A stretch of 64,000 nucleotides of DNA from Kalmusia sp. IMI 367209 (Eukaryota; Ascomycota; Dothideomycetes; Pleosporales; Didymosphaeriaceae): contig JAPEUQ010000003.1 of the NCBI GenBank assembly GCA_027946365.1, positions 1,612,001 through 1,676,000 on the forward strand. The letters are read 5' to 3'. The notes under the pieces were generated by a model that saw only the letters and a program-made list of their open reading frames with translations, was not told the DNA's origin and did no database searches. A program made the position numbers and the translations under genes. Below are positions 34,437-46,919 of this stretch, in pieces (position 1 is the stretch's first letter; every line of letters begins with the position of its first letter).

Positions 34437-36699
34437 GAAGCATGTCAGCGTCAAGTGCCGAGGCGAACATGATCTACCCAGCATGTGCTTGAACTCTCGC
34501 TCCATTGGCAATTCACAGGTATCCTGACGTTCCCAGGGTCCGACTGCGGTAGATCATCTCTTCAACTTCTTTCGAACTAGGATGTGTCTGCCTTGTCTGA
34601 CTCTCGCATTACATCGCTGACTATGTTGCACTTCAGCTTCCCTTCCCCCATCTCCGCTTGATTCGATTGGAAGCCTAAAGATCGTGGATCGTTTACGATC
34701 TTGAAACCATGGTCATGCTTCCTTTTGTCCTTCCATCGCGTGTGCAATGTACTGCTCGTTATGTTCCCTGTTGCTAGCTTCGCAAACCCACTTACAGTGG
34801 TTTGTATCTGAAACCTCCCTCATTGCTCCTCTAAATCCTCTCCCTCCCATCACCCAGCACCACGGTCACTATACTTGTCTTTATTGCCCTCGTCCATGTG
34901 TTGTAGGATCTTTCGATTCCCCCGCAAATCCTCTCGCCCGATACCATGATTGCGGCCACCGGTACTCTCACGTGGCTCCTGACATTGACAGCACACGTGC
35001 GGTGCGTACCGCTCCGCCACTAAAACAACTGCCTTCCCAAATGGTAAGGGCGTATTCATGCCGACTTGGAATATCCCTCCAGACTCCGCACCCGACGACG
35101 GGCGGCTTCTGGAATCGCGGGAGACGTGTCAGCGTCGGGTAGGTTAGAATCAGTAACCTTTCCCTTGGAGCTGCGGGCGTTTCTAGACCGGCTGTTTGGG
35201 GCGAGGGCTGAGCTTCGAGCAAGACAGTCGTTGGGATCGTGCTACGTCGCCTAGTGCGTTGAGGCGTATATGAGGCCGGATTTGGAACAAACTAACGACA
35301 CAACTACTGAATTTCTTTCTAATGTATCGGTGTTCTGAAAGCCGTTCATTTCTTGCTGTCTTGCTGTCCCGAATACCATCCGCTTGGAACTATGTGCTTT
35401 CATTGGAGGCGTTTGGACTGGATCACTCAATACCATTTGGCAAGTGTCTCTCTTGATCTTTGACTAGGCCACGAAAGCCTCTACCATGCGACGTGATATT
35501 AAGCGGTCACTTTCGATTAGTCTCCGGAATCGGTGAGCTGCACGACGGTAAAGTGTACCTTTTCAGCATAAGACATCTAATCCAGAACCATACAGGGCGT
35601 CTTATCGCCAAATCAAAGTACTAGCTGAATAGCTCTGTCTGTGACCACCACGATTAGCTTGATGCCATTGCCGCACCGACGCATTCAGATAGAGATAGCG
35701 TCTGTACGTCGACGTGATCAGCCATCAATCCAACATCTAACTCAATTTACCCCTCTGCTACATCACCCTGAAAGTTCGCACGCGTGTTACACAACAGCCG
35801 ACTGACCTTGCCATGAATCCCCCATGAATCCTTCCCACGACTAAGGATCAATTTCTGATCAATTGACGTTCAATATCTCACCCATTATTCCGTCCGAGTC
35901 ATGTTGCTGGGCGTTACTAACACGCCACTTATTAGTGACGACTCGTATACGGAAAGATAGGCAGCTTATCAAACGCCATACGAACTTCTAAAATGCACGA
36001 CTGATAGGGGGAATGCTTCCGGATCATCACGTTGGAAGCGTCAGAGTAAGCGAAATCCGTTGCTAGCCACCTAGATGCCAACAGGCACGCTCAGTGTAGC
36101 AGACGCAGAACCCGCCAAGGCAGTCAAGCAGTCGTGACCAGAACCAGCAAGATAACTTATTGCGGCGCAGGAGCAAGCTAGGGCATTTTAGTCTCGTTCC
36201 GCACCTAAGTATTCGTAGATCCTTCTTCTTCATTGAGGAGGAAAACATAGTATACGTTGACGAAGCACACGCCTCTATCATTTTTTCATTCCACGTCCCC
36301 ATATGTACTTTTTGCCCACTTTATGCATCGCTCACTCAGTCATGCACATACCCTCCCAATACAGACGAACACATGTACAAGAAACCCACTTCCGCCTCCA
36401 TCCTACAAACCCCCCCTTGCGGTCATCCCCATCATTAACGATTAATCTGCATTAAAGAGAGTCGAGAAGACAAGTAAAAACCCCTGGCGAAAACGCTCCA
36501 AACAAAATACGAACACAGGTCTATACCAGAAAGGAAAAAACAACAATCCGAAGAAAATGATGAAGTAGAAGAAGAATGAAAGTGTAACAGGATCCGCTCG
36601 CTATGCTCGTTACCCAAGTCAACGCGAAAAACGCAAAAAAGGTATCTGAACATCAAACCAAGTATAAAGCGTAGATGTCCATATCTACAAAGCTCAGGC

Positions 36700-39476
36700 C
36701 TACTCCCTTTTGGGCGGCGGCGCAGGCTTCTCGTCCTCCTTCCCAGGCACAACCGGCGGGACCTCGTCGCGCTCCTCCAGCAGCTTGCCGAGCAGCAGCC
36801 CGCCGGCCTTCTTTTCGCTGTCCTTGTCTTTGGCAGCCGTGTTGTTCTCCGAGGGTGTCTCCGCCCCCGCAGTCGTCTCCTCGAGGACCTCGACGCAGCC
36901 GCCAGTGATGGGACTGAACTCCTCCACCTCCTCCACTTCTTCCTCATCTTCTTCTTCTTCGGCGATCCCCATGATCTCCCCGCTTCGCCTGCCTTGGATG
37001 CTTGTGCTCCTGCTCCCGGCCCCTTCGCTGAAGTTGCGTCCGCGTGCCGCTGGTGACCCTGTGCTGAGATTCAGCATGGGCCCCTTGAAGGGACTGCGTT
37101 TCCGCTTGGCGAAGATGAGGCCGGGCGAGGGTGGAGGCTGAACACCAAAGGCGGCACCTCCCTCGCTAAGGGGCGCGCGCACAAGGCGGATGTTCGTCGG
37201 GAAGGTGGAATTCGTCGGGGTGGCAGGGAGGACTTTGACAGAGGTATGGGGCGATTTGGTCTTGTGGCCTGAGACGGAGACTGTAGGAGAGGTAATACTG
37301 GCGGATGACGTAGACGAGGCTTTCGAGTGCGAGTGGTGGTGATGTGGCATGGAACGAATGGATGATATTGACGAAGAGGTAGATTTACGACCGCGTAGAC
37401 CGCCAGAAGAGCGTCGGTACGAGGATCGGGGTGTCAAGGGTGAAGGCGATACGGAGGGCCGTTTTCCAGAAGACGATACTCGAGGGCGGGCCGGGACGTG
37501 CGTAGAGGGCGTTGCGTTTGCATGGTGAGCGTGGACAGTGGAATTGCGGTTCGCGTTGCTTAGACGGCGCCTCGAATCGGGAGAACTGACTTCTGGTTGC
37601 GTCGGTGACTTTGCACTACTTGCTTTGGAACCACCGGGTGAGCGAGCTCTTTTTGAGGTTTCCCTAATCCAGTTTCGTAGAGAGGCCAAATGATTTAAAA
37701 ACGGAGGCTGATACTTCCGCCGACGCTTCGGTACGAAGCCGTTTGGACTTAGGAGATCCGGGTTATTGGACACAACGTGAAGCATGCTTGCTTGAGACCT
37801 TCTCCTAGCCATTTCTTTCGGCGGTGGCGGAGGTCGGGAGGAAGAGCCTGAGTTTCTAATATGATCCTTCTCAATCGGTGGAGGTGGCCTGTCAGCATCA
37901 GGTTCAGGCGTCGATCCAGATTCTGGTAATTGTGGAAGATCGGAAGATGCACCTAGAAGTAGTTAGCAAAGGGCAAGAAGAAATACACTTTGGCACCCAC
38001 CATGCATACTGCTTCGCTTCAGAGCCCTCCCCTCGGCTCTTCGGCGGCTCCCCTAGCAATCCTGAATGTAGTCCTTCCTCATCCGTCTCACGTATTGTAG
38101 GTGCAAGCTTGTCCAAACGACTACTCGCAGCACTAAGCCGCCTCAAGCTCTTAGCCTCTGCCTCCCTTTCTTTCCGCTTGCGTTCTCTCCTTCTCGCCTT
38201 CCTCTCCTCTTTCTCCAGCAACAATGCCCACCAGCCAGCTAGCGCGTCGCACCGTTGCGCAAGAACGTTTTCAATGATGGTGTCCATGTCCACTCCCGCG
38301 GCGCGCATTCGTTGCAAGACCTCTTTTTCCAACTCGGTCGAGAACGGATCCGGTTGCTTCAACTTCAGAATCTCCTGCTGCCGCGGCGCGTGCTCTGCCA
38401 GCCAAGGGTTCTGTAATATATCCGCAAGCGTGGGTCTTAATATTGGCCGTTTCGAAAGCAAACTTTGACACAACTCTTTAGCCTGTTGAGGAAATGTGTC
38501 TGGGTATTTTGGTTCTTCTTTCAAAATCTTCGTTTTCGTAACCATCTCATTGTCGTCGTCAAAGGGCAGCTCGCCCACCAAAAGCGCGTATAAAATGATC
38601 CCAAGGCTCCACACATCTACTTTTTCCCCCCGCATATTTTTCGCCCTTCAGCATCTCCGGCGCACTGTAGCAGACGGTGCCACACCATGTTTGTAGGTAG
38701 TTGGACTTGCCCTCGTACTCGCGCGTGAACCCAAAATCCACCAACTTTACGTTTTCATGTTTATCGAGAAGAATGTTTTCGAGCTTCAGATCGCGATGGA
38801 CGCAGGACTTGTTGTGGACGTACGATACGGCGCCGACGAGTTGAGTGAAGATCTTCTGAACCTTGGCCGGTTCGAGTGGTCCTTTCTCCAGGAGGTAGTT
38901 GTATAACTCATCACCTGTTCTCTAAGTCAGAAGTATCCGGTATCGTCTAGATGCAATGCCATACCAGGACAATATTCTAGGACCAGCCAGACCAGCGACT
39001 CGGTGACTATGACCTCGTATAGCCTAGCAATGTGCGGATGTATGAATTGGCGATGGTGGTGGATCTCGCGGGCGAGGTTGGCGTCGTCCTTCTTCGCCGA
39101 CTTGAGTACAACCTGTCACTGTCAGCTCTACTTCGTGCTTTTGTGTTCGTCGGGCGCACCTTGGAGCCATTGGTGAGCTTGTGGGATGCCAGATAAACTT
39201 TCCCAAAGCTGCCCTTTCCAATTAGTCTTCCCAAGGTGTAGTTGCCCACGTTCTTGAGGTCCGGGGCGGAGAATTCACTGCGGCGTGCGCATCAGCATTG
39301 ACCGTGGAGGGATGACGGCATCAGGGTCGCGGGCTTACTCGAGGAGCTGCTTGTACGAATTTGCGAGCTGCTTGTGCCGTTAGCAAACAAACAGTCAATG
39401 CGACGACCGTGTCGGGTTTGCGCACCTTCTTCCTCTGGGCCTGGACTTCAGCCTGAGCGCGGATGCTCGACTGCAT
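36700..39476 (-). CDS. Serine/threonine protein kinase (CAMK/Snf1-like group) with a +1 frame break in the catalytic domain
   Basis: Best model: exons 39426..39476, 39339..39370, 39160..39277, 38965..39112, 38010..38914 and 36700..37888, about 813 aa. Exons 1-5 splice cleanly. The last junction is uncertain, since several donor/acceptor pairs fit less well. Kinase marks in order: GKGSFGKV glycine loop, VVLKSAKK lysine, SCVHRDLKLENILL catalytic loop, LVDFGFTREY, CYSAPEMLKGEKY and KVDVWSLGIILYALLVGELPF. Between KYAG and EKVDVW the genomic run of six C (38627..38632) is one base too long for the frame; five would restore it. The C-terminal half is disordered, Ser/Pro/Arg-rich, with a short conserved-looking block (PPFLNHLASLRNWIRETSKRA) and an acidic run. 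The orthologue in yeast is not clear to me. Confidence 0.8.
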
Positions 39477-41234
39477 GGGTATGCGCCGCTGCGAGGTTGT
39501 CGGGAGTCTGGGGCCGGCGAAGCGTCATCTATAAGATGTTGGCTATCGGCGAAGGCGCGGCGGGTTGGCAGCCCAGGCGGTCGGTGGTAACGGTCGGGTG
39601 GAGCCACGAGCGCGTGTCGGGAGAGCTGCTGGTGGAAGAATAGGCGGCTTAGGGGGTCCGGCACGGAGGAAGCGAGGCGGCGCGGGGAAGCAATGCTGAG
39701 GAAGCAGACAGTCCGCGGCGAGACGATGTCCGCACTTGTCGATTCTGTTCCCGCGAACCTGTCTCTCCTGAGTGTTGGAGCTCTGCTGCGCCGGTGCTGC
39801 CCGCTTAGTGGCCAGTCTTGGAGAATCCCTGCGTCGATCATACAAAGGCAACCACAACGACATCATTTGCTATCTATAGAAACCCGTCATCACACATCTC
39901 CTCCACCACCCCGCATACGGATATGCATCGTTCCATGCATCGTTCTGTATGCCAAGGTATTCGGACGGGCACACGAAGGGAAGCTAGGCGCGAAAATATT
40001 GCGAGGCCGCTTCAGAATTTCAAAAGGAGGAAATAGAGTGTTGATCTTTTGCTATCAGATAGACATAATTTATCACGTAAAGATCATCTAGGGAACTCAT
40101 GCGTCTAGTCATGTAGTCTCTTTCAATTCCCTATATAAATCATTCTTCTGCTCTTCCCCTATCTGATTTAACATCTAGCCCCCATCTGCCTTTCGCTTGC
40201 CTTCCTGAATTCATCTTCCTGAGATGGACTAAGTAATGCTGCCAAAGCTAGTCTCGTTGCCCATGCAACCTTTCGTATCCTTCTTCACCCTTTTCAATGA
40301 AGTTCATGGTCTGCTACCAAGGTCCAAGCACGAGCACCCCAAGTTAAAGGCCAGTCGAAAGCAAGAGTTTGACTCTGATAGAACGTAGTATAGCCAAAAA
40401 CTATCAGAAAGAGTATACATGCGGTGGTCGAGCAAGCGTAGCGCGTTATTGTCTTACTACTGGACGTCATGTGGCTCATCAGAGTCATCAACAACAATGA
40501 TCTAATATCAGCAAGCCTAGAACAATCAATATTTTCGTTCATAAGACAAGCTGGTGTGATCCGTGAAAAGCAGTGTTCGGACCCAGGCCTAATTCTCACG
40601 TTCAATACTGGAGAGAATTTACAGGGCACTGAAGTCTATATATCTCTTCAACGTGCTGAGAATGTGTTCTCACATATATCTAGCGCATTCACACATATTG
40701 CCGAAGATCTCAAGAATCGGAAGCACTTCGAAGACGCTTATACCTCCGCCAGCAAACCCAGATTGAGCGACGTTACACATCTCTTCTCACTCGGAGCATA
40801 GCAGCGAGTACATAAAATCGACATCAAAGTGCCAAAAATCGGAACTATTAATTATCAACACGTGTTTCATCGCAGCGGCGATGCGGACGAACTTGGAGAC
40901 CCCGCTTGGGCAAGTCGACCGCATCTAACAGTCAGCCTCGAAGATCACCATCTTTGTCCTTAATTTTGAGCCTGACCTCTAAAATACTAATATACAGTAC
41001 GATATACTTTTCCTGCAGGAGCTTCTCGTTCTTATAGATGTCGCAACGGCGCCATGTTCTGATCGCACTTCTTGCCTTTGCGTCATCCATCGATCGGCAG
41101 ATTTTCTAATAGTAAGAATCCATAGCTGACGCTTATTAAAGGACTTTTTGAAGTCTTTTCGTTGCAAGAGCTCGAGCGAGAGGACCCACGGTGTCTGTAC
41201 TCTCATCAGGTGGAATTGCACCATTTCCGGATGT
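39477..41234. other. 1.8-kb stretch without a recognisable gene
   Basis: Contains the kinase promoter and then AT-richer DNA. A plus-strand open frame of 110 codons (40469..40801) has no recognisable family or splice partners, so it is not called as a gene. The neighbouring amidase relic suggests this area may hold other decayed sequence. Confidence 0.45.
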
Positions 41235-42105
41235 TAAGCCAGGAGTTTATTCAAGTGCAGGATCCGCCGAAATCAACTCCATAGTCGGCTTTCTCGTGGC
41301 AAAGGAGAGTGAAACGAGGTTCGCAGCAACAGTGACAGCTGAACCAGCACTCGACTCAAGAGATCTTAGTTAGAAGATCAACGGCGATAAACGAAGGAGC
41401 TGAATTCACAGGGGCTATGTAACAAATCATATAGATTTCTTACCTGACTTCCTCGAAGTGGATTTCCATCAGAGAACCACGTTGACCGTAAGAGAGCCCA
41501 TTCTTTCAATTTAACATGGCCAAGTATTATTGCGCCACCTTCCTGTAGTTGCTGAATAAAGAATGCTTCGCGTGGTGTATTCGACTTCTAGTAGTGCTTA
41601 CGAGCCGTAGGTGGTCTACACACTGTTTTTGTTGTTCATATTATAACTTCATTAAGCATTTGCCGACGGCAATCAGGGCCGATACGTCCTTGACTAATAC
41701 CGGTAACCCATGTAGAGGACTTCTGATCGTTCCGTTTTCCCTTACCTTGTCAAAATTCGAGGCGGTTGCAATTGAACCGGGGCTGACTTCAATGACGGCT
41801 TCAAGGTACGGATTCGTCTGGACCCTTAGTCGTCTAACCATGCGGCACCATATTCGTGGCCGCTCACCCGACAAATTTCTTCCAAACAAACCTGGACGTA
41901 CTCGACTGACGTGAACTTTCCTTCGTTGAGATGATTCTGTAGAGACTCTGGAGACGTCAACCGAGCTCTGGAGGTCAAGATTGAATACATCGGGTATATC
42001 ACGCTGCGGGTCGGAGGGTGGTAGGGGAGGGCAGAGAAATACTTCTTTCGGGTACGACCGATAGTCACATAGATTGATCGATCTGCAAATTTCATTGAAT
42101 AGCAA
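41235..42105 (-). pseudogene. Decayed amidase (amidase-signature family) fragment
   Basis: Amidase similarity is spread over different frames of the minus strand. First comes LTSPESLQNHLNEGKFTSVEYVQ (about 42000-41890). After a frame change comes NPYLEAVIEVSPG and then GPLHG-like SPLHGLPVLVKDVSA (about 41820-41680), where the catalytic Lys of the Ser-cisSer-Lys triad lies. After another change come PREAFFIQQLQEGGAIILGH and LRSTWFSDGNPLRGSQ (about 41590-41455). Across an intron-like gap, SSAGSAVTVAANL (about 41365-41300) matches the glycine/serine-rich signature but lacks the GGSSGGS form. It then runs into a stop. The C-terminal two thirds of a normal amidase (about 500 aa) is missing. Multiple frame changes plus truncation indicate a relic rather than a single assembly error. 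Confidence 0.75.
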
Positions 42106-42981
42106 AAGTCTCTATACTTCTCTTTGCCTCTCTATCACTACTTATAATTAGTCTACATAGTGACATCGCGCCTACAGCAATCGATGAAAAAGTCTAGAGA
42201 CGCATTGTAAACTGAGCCGCGTCATGATATATCTCATAGGTGTGCCACTTATCTATGAACTTTTCATTTGTAATTGTCCATGCCTGTCCCTAATCACACA
42301 CCGTTTCGCGTATGCGAATAGTGAACATACATCACCAGGCAGAGGAAGAAAGCCCCAACAGCAAAGCACCGCGCCCATGCCTGCTTAAAGGCTTTTCTCA
42401 TTCTGGTGGTAAGCTTCTCTGTCTCCCCTGATTTACCGGCCTCGGTAAGGACCAATGACGTGGGTCCCGTTTGTAAGAATAGTAGTCAGCTATTTCCTCA
42501 GTTTCTTTTCACGTTGATGAGTTTACGTGTGATGGCCAGAGGAAGAGAAGAATTGTAATAGACGCCCCGACGCGTAGCTGAATTGAACCTGGCGCATATT
42601 TGTTCGATCGAGATTCCTCGATGGCGCTATGGGATGGAAAGGTGTCAGTGTGCATGGCTTGTTGGGCGAAGTGCAGCACATGTTCACATACATGCTTCGC
42701 TTCATGAGATGCGTCTGGAAAGCGTCCTTTGATCTCCAGGCTAACTTGCCTTACTACGCTGGCTCAACAAATGCCATGCCCGACTGTCATTATGTATATT
42801 GTACAATCGTACATCTAGTCTCATTCAACACCCGTGATCCTTGCGAGTGGTGAACCATCCGATCCCAATCCTCCAGTATAACCCATTCCCCTCCCAAAAC
42901 GCCCATGAAACTTCAATGCTAGTATACATGTATAAACGGAGGGTGATGTGACGCGAAAAGGGGGTATCTGATATATATATC
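42106..42981. other. Gene-free stretch between amidase relic and MDM31
   Basis: About 880 bp with no recognised gene; it includes the MDM31 3' flank. Confidence 0.5.
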
Positions 42982-45185
42982 TCATGCAATATTCCCTGCC
43001 AGCCCTAAAAACAGTGCCTGGGCTGCCAGCTGCAGCGTCCAGATTCCGACTTTCTTTATGCGGCGTTTACGCGCTGTATTGTCGTCTGTGATGTCGCGGG
43101 CGAATGCGTCGTACATCTAGTCATGTATTAGTAACTGCACTGAGTTGCAGACCGAATAAGGGTACGTACCTCTCGTGATATATCGTCCATCAAGCCGCTG
43201 TCATAGATGGTCCAACTTCCATCGAACTCGCTTGCGCGCTTGACGACTCGGCAATTAACGGGAATGAATGTTTTTCGGGTGTTGATATATGCGACGATGG
43301 GGCGGACAAGGGCGTTATTCACGTATGAGATGTCATTTGTAAAGAGGGGGACGGCGGCGCGGACATCGTTCAGATGCACCCGCACGTCCATGATGATGAA
43401 TCTCTTATCATCATCATTGATATCTTGTTCAGCGTTCCCCTGTGGCATATGTTGTTGTTGCTCGTCAAAACCGTGCGCCGCGTGGTCTGAGTAATGTCTA
43501 TTGTGGTTTTGTGTCACAGTCGCCTCGACGCGGTCATACATGTCAGACATGACTTTGGCAAGGGAATCGTCGTCTTCGTTTGGAAGCATGACATCTGCGA
43601 CGATATCGACGTTTCCTTCGTAGATCCAGGAGAAGGGCCCTTCATAGCCCCGATTTAAATGGTCGATGTTGAGGCCGTCAATGCGGATACGACTTTGCTT
43701 TTTCCAAGTACTTCCGTCGTCTGTGTCACGGCCATCGTTGAGCTGGGCGCCTGTGTAGTTATGTGTTTGGCGGGGATGGATGGTGAAGAGGGAGTTGTCG
43801 AAAGACCCGGACATCATGTTGGCGGAAAGGAAGTCATAGAACAGCCATTGCTTCCGCAACTGGGGGAGATCGCAGGAATAGATGCTGACAGAGAAAGGAC
43901 GGAATTTGTCTGGCTGATATATCGTAACCAACAAATCTTCCATTTTGAATGAATCAAGTTCAAAGTCGCCAGGCTGGCGTTCGTGCTTGTATGAGCGCGG
44001 GTCGACGCCTTCGATGGCATGCACAGATGTCCTGTCGACAACTCCGCGAATGCCTTTAATCTCCACATCTTTTAACATGCCTTTCCCATTAAGCCACTTG
44101 GAAAATGAGAGCGTGACATTTACAGTGTCGATAGAAATATCGAATTGTGAGTAATTCGTATCCTCCTCTTCCACAGCTCCATCCAAGTCTTCCTTCTCCT
44201 TGTGTGCGATGGCAGCAGCGGCCGCAGCTGCTGAGGTCTGGGAACCTTTGCTCACATATGCATTCTTCTGCCCAGGTCTCCGAGACACAAACACCTTCCT
44301 GAAGGATATGACACCGTCTTTCCATTTGGGCACAACAGCCGATTCAAATACGACTTTGATGCCGGATGACTTGGTCAGGTAGTTACCAATCCACTGAGCA
44401 ACCGTTTCTTGCGCGAATACCGTGTTGATCAAGAACACAGTGAGCATGAAGAAGGTGGTAGTCCCAAGCAAGATCCACAAGAAATGTGCAGCCAAAATCC
44501 ACGAGAACATGGCGTATATCTCATCTGCATTGAACGGTCGGGTACTTCGGATGGTGAGCCATTTGAAGTGGACCCGTATCCGCGACCAGAAACCAGACGC
44601 CGCTGCCAGCAACTCTGCTTTGGTTGGCCGTTTCAGATGCGGCAGAGCCTGCGGTAGGTGCTCTAGGAAGTGTTTGCCGGAGCTGGCAGGGTGTTCAGCA
44701 TCAGATCTGGGCGCTGATTTCGGATGTGTGGATGACTTCGGAGGGCCTTCAGGCTGGGGGGAGAGCGTGGCTTGCGGTGCGGAGGTTTGCTTATTCTTCG
44801 GCTTAGAGCTGTCCGTGACAGAGCTCTTATTGCGCCGGTTCGCTGCGCCGTTCTTTCGCTTGGAAGTACTCGAAATCGTTCGTGCATTGCGACTCCATGC
44901 TGACGCTGCTGCCAATGTGACGCTTTGTTGTATATTGTTCGGTCGTGGTATCGCGTGTCGTAAGAGGAGCGTGGAGACAAGTCCGAGGTGTGAAGATGGT
45001 GACGAATTCGCCAGACTACACGCATCCGACCCAAATGCTCGTCTTGCTGTCTGCATTCCCGCTCTTGAAACCCCCCATTTTATTGCTCCTGCCCTCCAAA
45101 GCGGTACGCCCTGCGATGTTAGGCCCAGCTCTCCAACGGATCGCCTAACGAACGCGCCTACCGCGATCCCTACATTTCGGCTCAT
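42982..45185 (-). CDS. MDM31: Mitochondrial inner-membrane protein Mdm31/Mdm32 family
   Basis: Two exons (43170..45185, 42982..43116), 716 aa. The 53-nt intron (GTACGT donor, TACTAAT branch, CTAG acceptor) joins DDISRE to MYDAFARDITDDN and adds a conserved last exon ending in a hydrophobic helix (LQLAAQALFLGLAGNIA). The N-terminus from the ATG at 45185 (MSRNVGIAVGAFVRRSVGEL) is presequence-like. A Ser/Lys/Pro-rich stretch follows, then the first membrane segment (FSWILAAHFLWILLGTTTFF) and family blocks such as WIGNYLTKSSGIKVVFESA and PKWKDGVISFRKVFVSRRPG. Yeast Mdm31 and Mdm32 maintain mitochondrial shape, nucleoids and lipid balance. A longer in-frame start at 45365 exists but the extension is Pro/Thr-rich and unlike the family. 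Confidence 0.9.
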
Positions 45186-45657
45186 TATATTCGGATGCAC
45201 CACATGGTCGACGTCTGCTCTTTCGCGATGGCAGACTGTATGTGTCGGTGGTGCGCGTGGTTGTGGTGTTGGTATGGGTTGTGCAAGAAGTGGGAATGAC
45301 GTTCTCGAATTTGGACGGCCGGAAAAAGGAGCCACAGAGGAAAGCCACGCCGCCGCGCCAAGCAAAAAATGTTGGATTTTTGGCTATCGATAACCACCAC
45401 CGACGGCACTATTCACGTCTTTTTACACCGCAACCCTTCCGCCCGGAACGAGAATACCATAGTCGGAATAGCAAAAAAAAAAAAAGGCAAGAGAAGGATT
45501 TAAACCCTATTTGATCTACTTTACGGGCTTCTACCTAAACCGAGCTTTCTCCACGCGTCTTGCGACTCGTCGACACCCCGCCTGTACTCTTTCGCACGCA
45601 TCCTCGAAACAACCTTCGGACTGCATACACGAACACGCAGCATATACCACGCACAGT
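45186..45657. other. Divergent promoter region between MDM31 and PNO1
   Basis: A 470-bp spacer with an A13-like run near 45474-45485. It is a likely shared promoter for a mitochondrial shape gene and a ribosome-biogenesis gene. Confidence 0.5.
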
Positions 45658-46919
45658 ATGCCTGCTCCCACCGCGCTGGTACGAGCCCCCGAAGCCCTCG
45701 CTGAAAATGTCGACGCAACCATGAACGACGCCGCTGCTGTGCCCCTCCCCGAAGACGACGCATTCGACGCTTCCCTCCTCGACATGACTGCCGCCTCATC
45801 CTCCTCCGCTGTCGCCGTTCAACCCCCCAACACTTTGGAAGAACTCTCAGAGGATACCCCCATCACTGACGAGTCCGGCCGTCCCCGCTTTCCGCCTACC
45901 AACAGCATTCCTCTCGCCTTCAAGCGTGAACAACGCAAGGTGCCCGTTCCACCACATCGCTACTCGCCCCTCAAAAATGCATGGCCGAAGATGTATCCAC
46001 CGCTCGTGGAGCATTTGAAGCTGCAAGTGCGCATGAACACGCACAGCAAAAGTGTCGAACTCCGGACAAGCAGCAAGACGACCGACACGGGCGCGTTACA
46101 AAAGGGCGAGGATTTCGTGAAGGCGTTTTGCTTAGGTTTCGAAGTCGACGACGCCATTGCTCTACTGCGGCTCGACGATCTTTACATAGAGGTAAGCAAT
46201 GACCCGGGACATGCTATGTTTCCGCCAGCAGCTCCTTGTCGCGAAACAGTAATGCAGTGATGATTGAATCTTTCAAACATCCTCAGCTGGTCGAGATTAC
46301 CTAGTACCTCCCATCACGCTTTCGCTGAAACATGCTGACCTAAAACTCAATATAGACGTTTGAGGTGAAGGTAACACAACACCATAATCTAAGGATTTGT
46401 GGACGTATGAGCTGATCTTACTTCAAGGACGTGAAAACCCTCACAGGGGAGCATCTTTCGAGGGCAATCGGTCGTATCGCAGGAAAAGACGGGAAGACAA
46501 AATTCGCAATCGTAAGTAAAAGATTGGGTGCACACTGCATGTAGCTTCTTTGCGAAAGGAAGATATTTCCTCCCCTCGATTGTAACACTGGGGTATCCAG
46601 CCTCCGTTATCAACTCGCACTGACCTTGTACCCGCATTGTAGGAGAATGCTTCTAGGACGCGTGTCGTTCTCGCCGATTCGAAGAGTGAGTCTCGATCCT
46701 CCGTCGACATCAAAAACTGACAAGATCCTAGTTCATATACTCGGAGGCTTCAAGAACAGTTCGTCAAATCCACAAAATGGTCATGGTAGAAGTAAGAGCT
46801 GACATAGTGTAGTCCACATCGCTCGAGAAGCTATCGTCTCGCTTATTCTGGGTGCACAACCGGGCAAGGTGTATGGAAACTTGCGGACCGTAGCAGGCCG
46901 GATGAAGGAGAGGTTCTAA
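45658..46919 (+). CDS. PNO1: Pre-rRNA-processing KH-domain protein Pno1 (Dim2)
   Basis: Six exons: 45658..46191, 46356..46370, 46428..46511, 46643..46685, 46732..46758 and 46813..46919, 269 aa, every junction in phase. Exon 2 is a 15-nt microexon (TFEVK) and exon 5 is 27 nt. Pno1 binds the 3' end of 18S pre-rRNA, recruits Dim1 and shields the Nob1 cleavage site on pre-40S. After an acidic N-terminal region (about 85 aa) come the conserved blocks: [59 protein letters not shown], the KH loop [19 protein letters not shown], and the C-terminus [20 protein letters not shown] then GRMKERF. The full-length product depends on all five introns being removed. Confidence 0.95.

Larger units (their letters stand above)
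32353..36699. other. 4.3-kb stretch without a recognisable gene
   Basis: Upstream of the amino-acid permease and downstream of the kinase. The part near the permease is GC-rich with TG/TGTATG microsatellites. The middle holds a 233-codon plus-strand open frame (33826..34527) with no family features, overlapped by shorter frames. Two hairpin-forming inverted repeats are at 34077..34099 and 34417..34436. Around 35600-36100 the sequence becomes AT-richer. I see no transposase, RNA gene or terminal repeats. Confidence 0.45.

Noticed and set aside
36700..39476. Assigning the kinase to Kin4, Gin4 or Hsl1
   Set aside because: The glycine-loop region and long tail do not match clearly any of these from memory, so only the kinase group is stated.
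40469..40801. 110-codon plus-strand frame near the amidase relic
   Set aside because: No recognisable features; it sits in AT-rich, gene-poor DNA and the reverse strand has an equally long frame.
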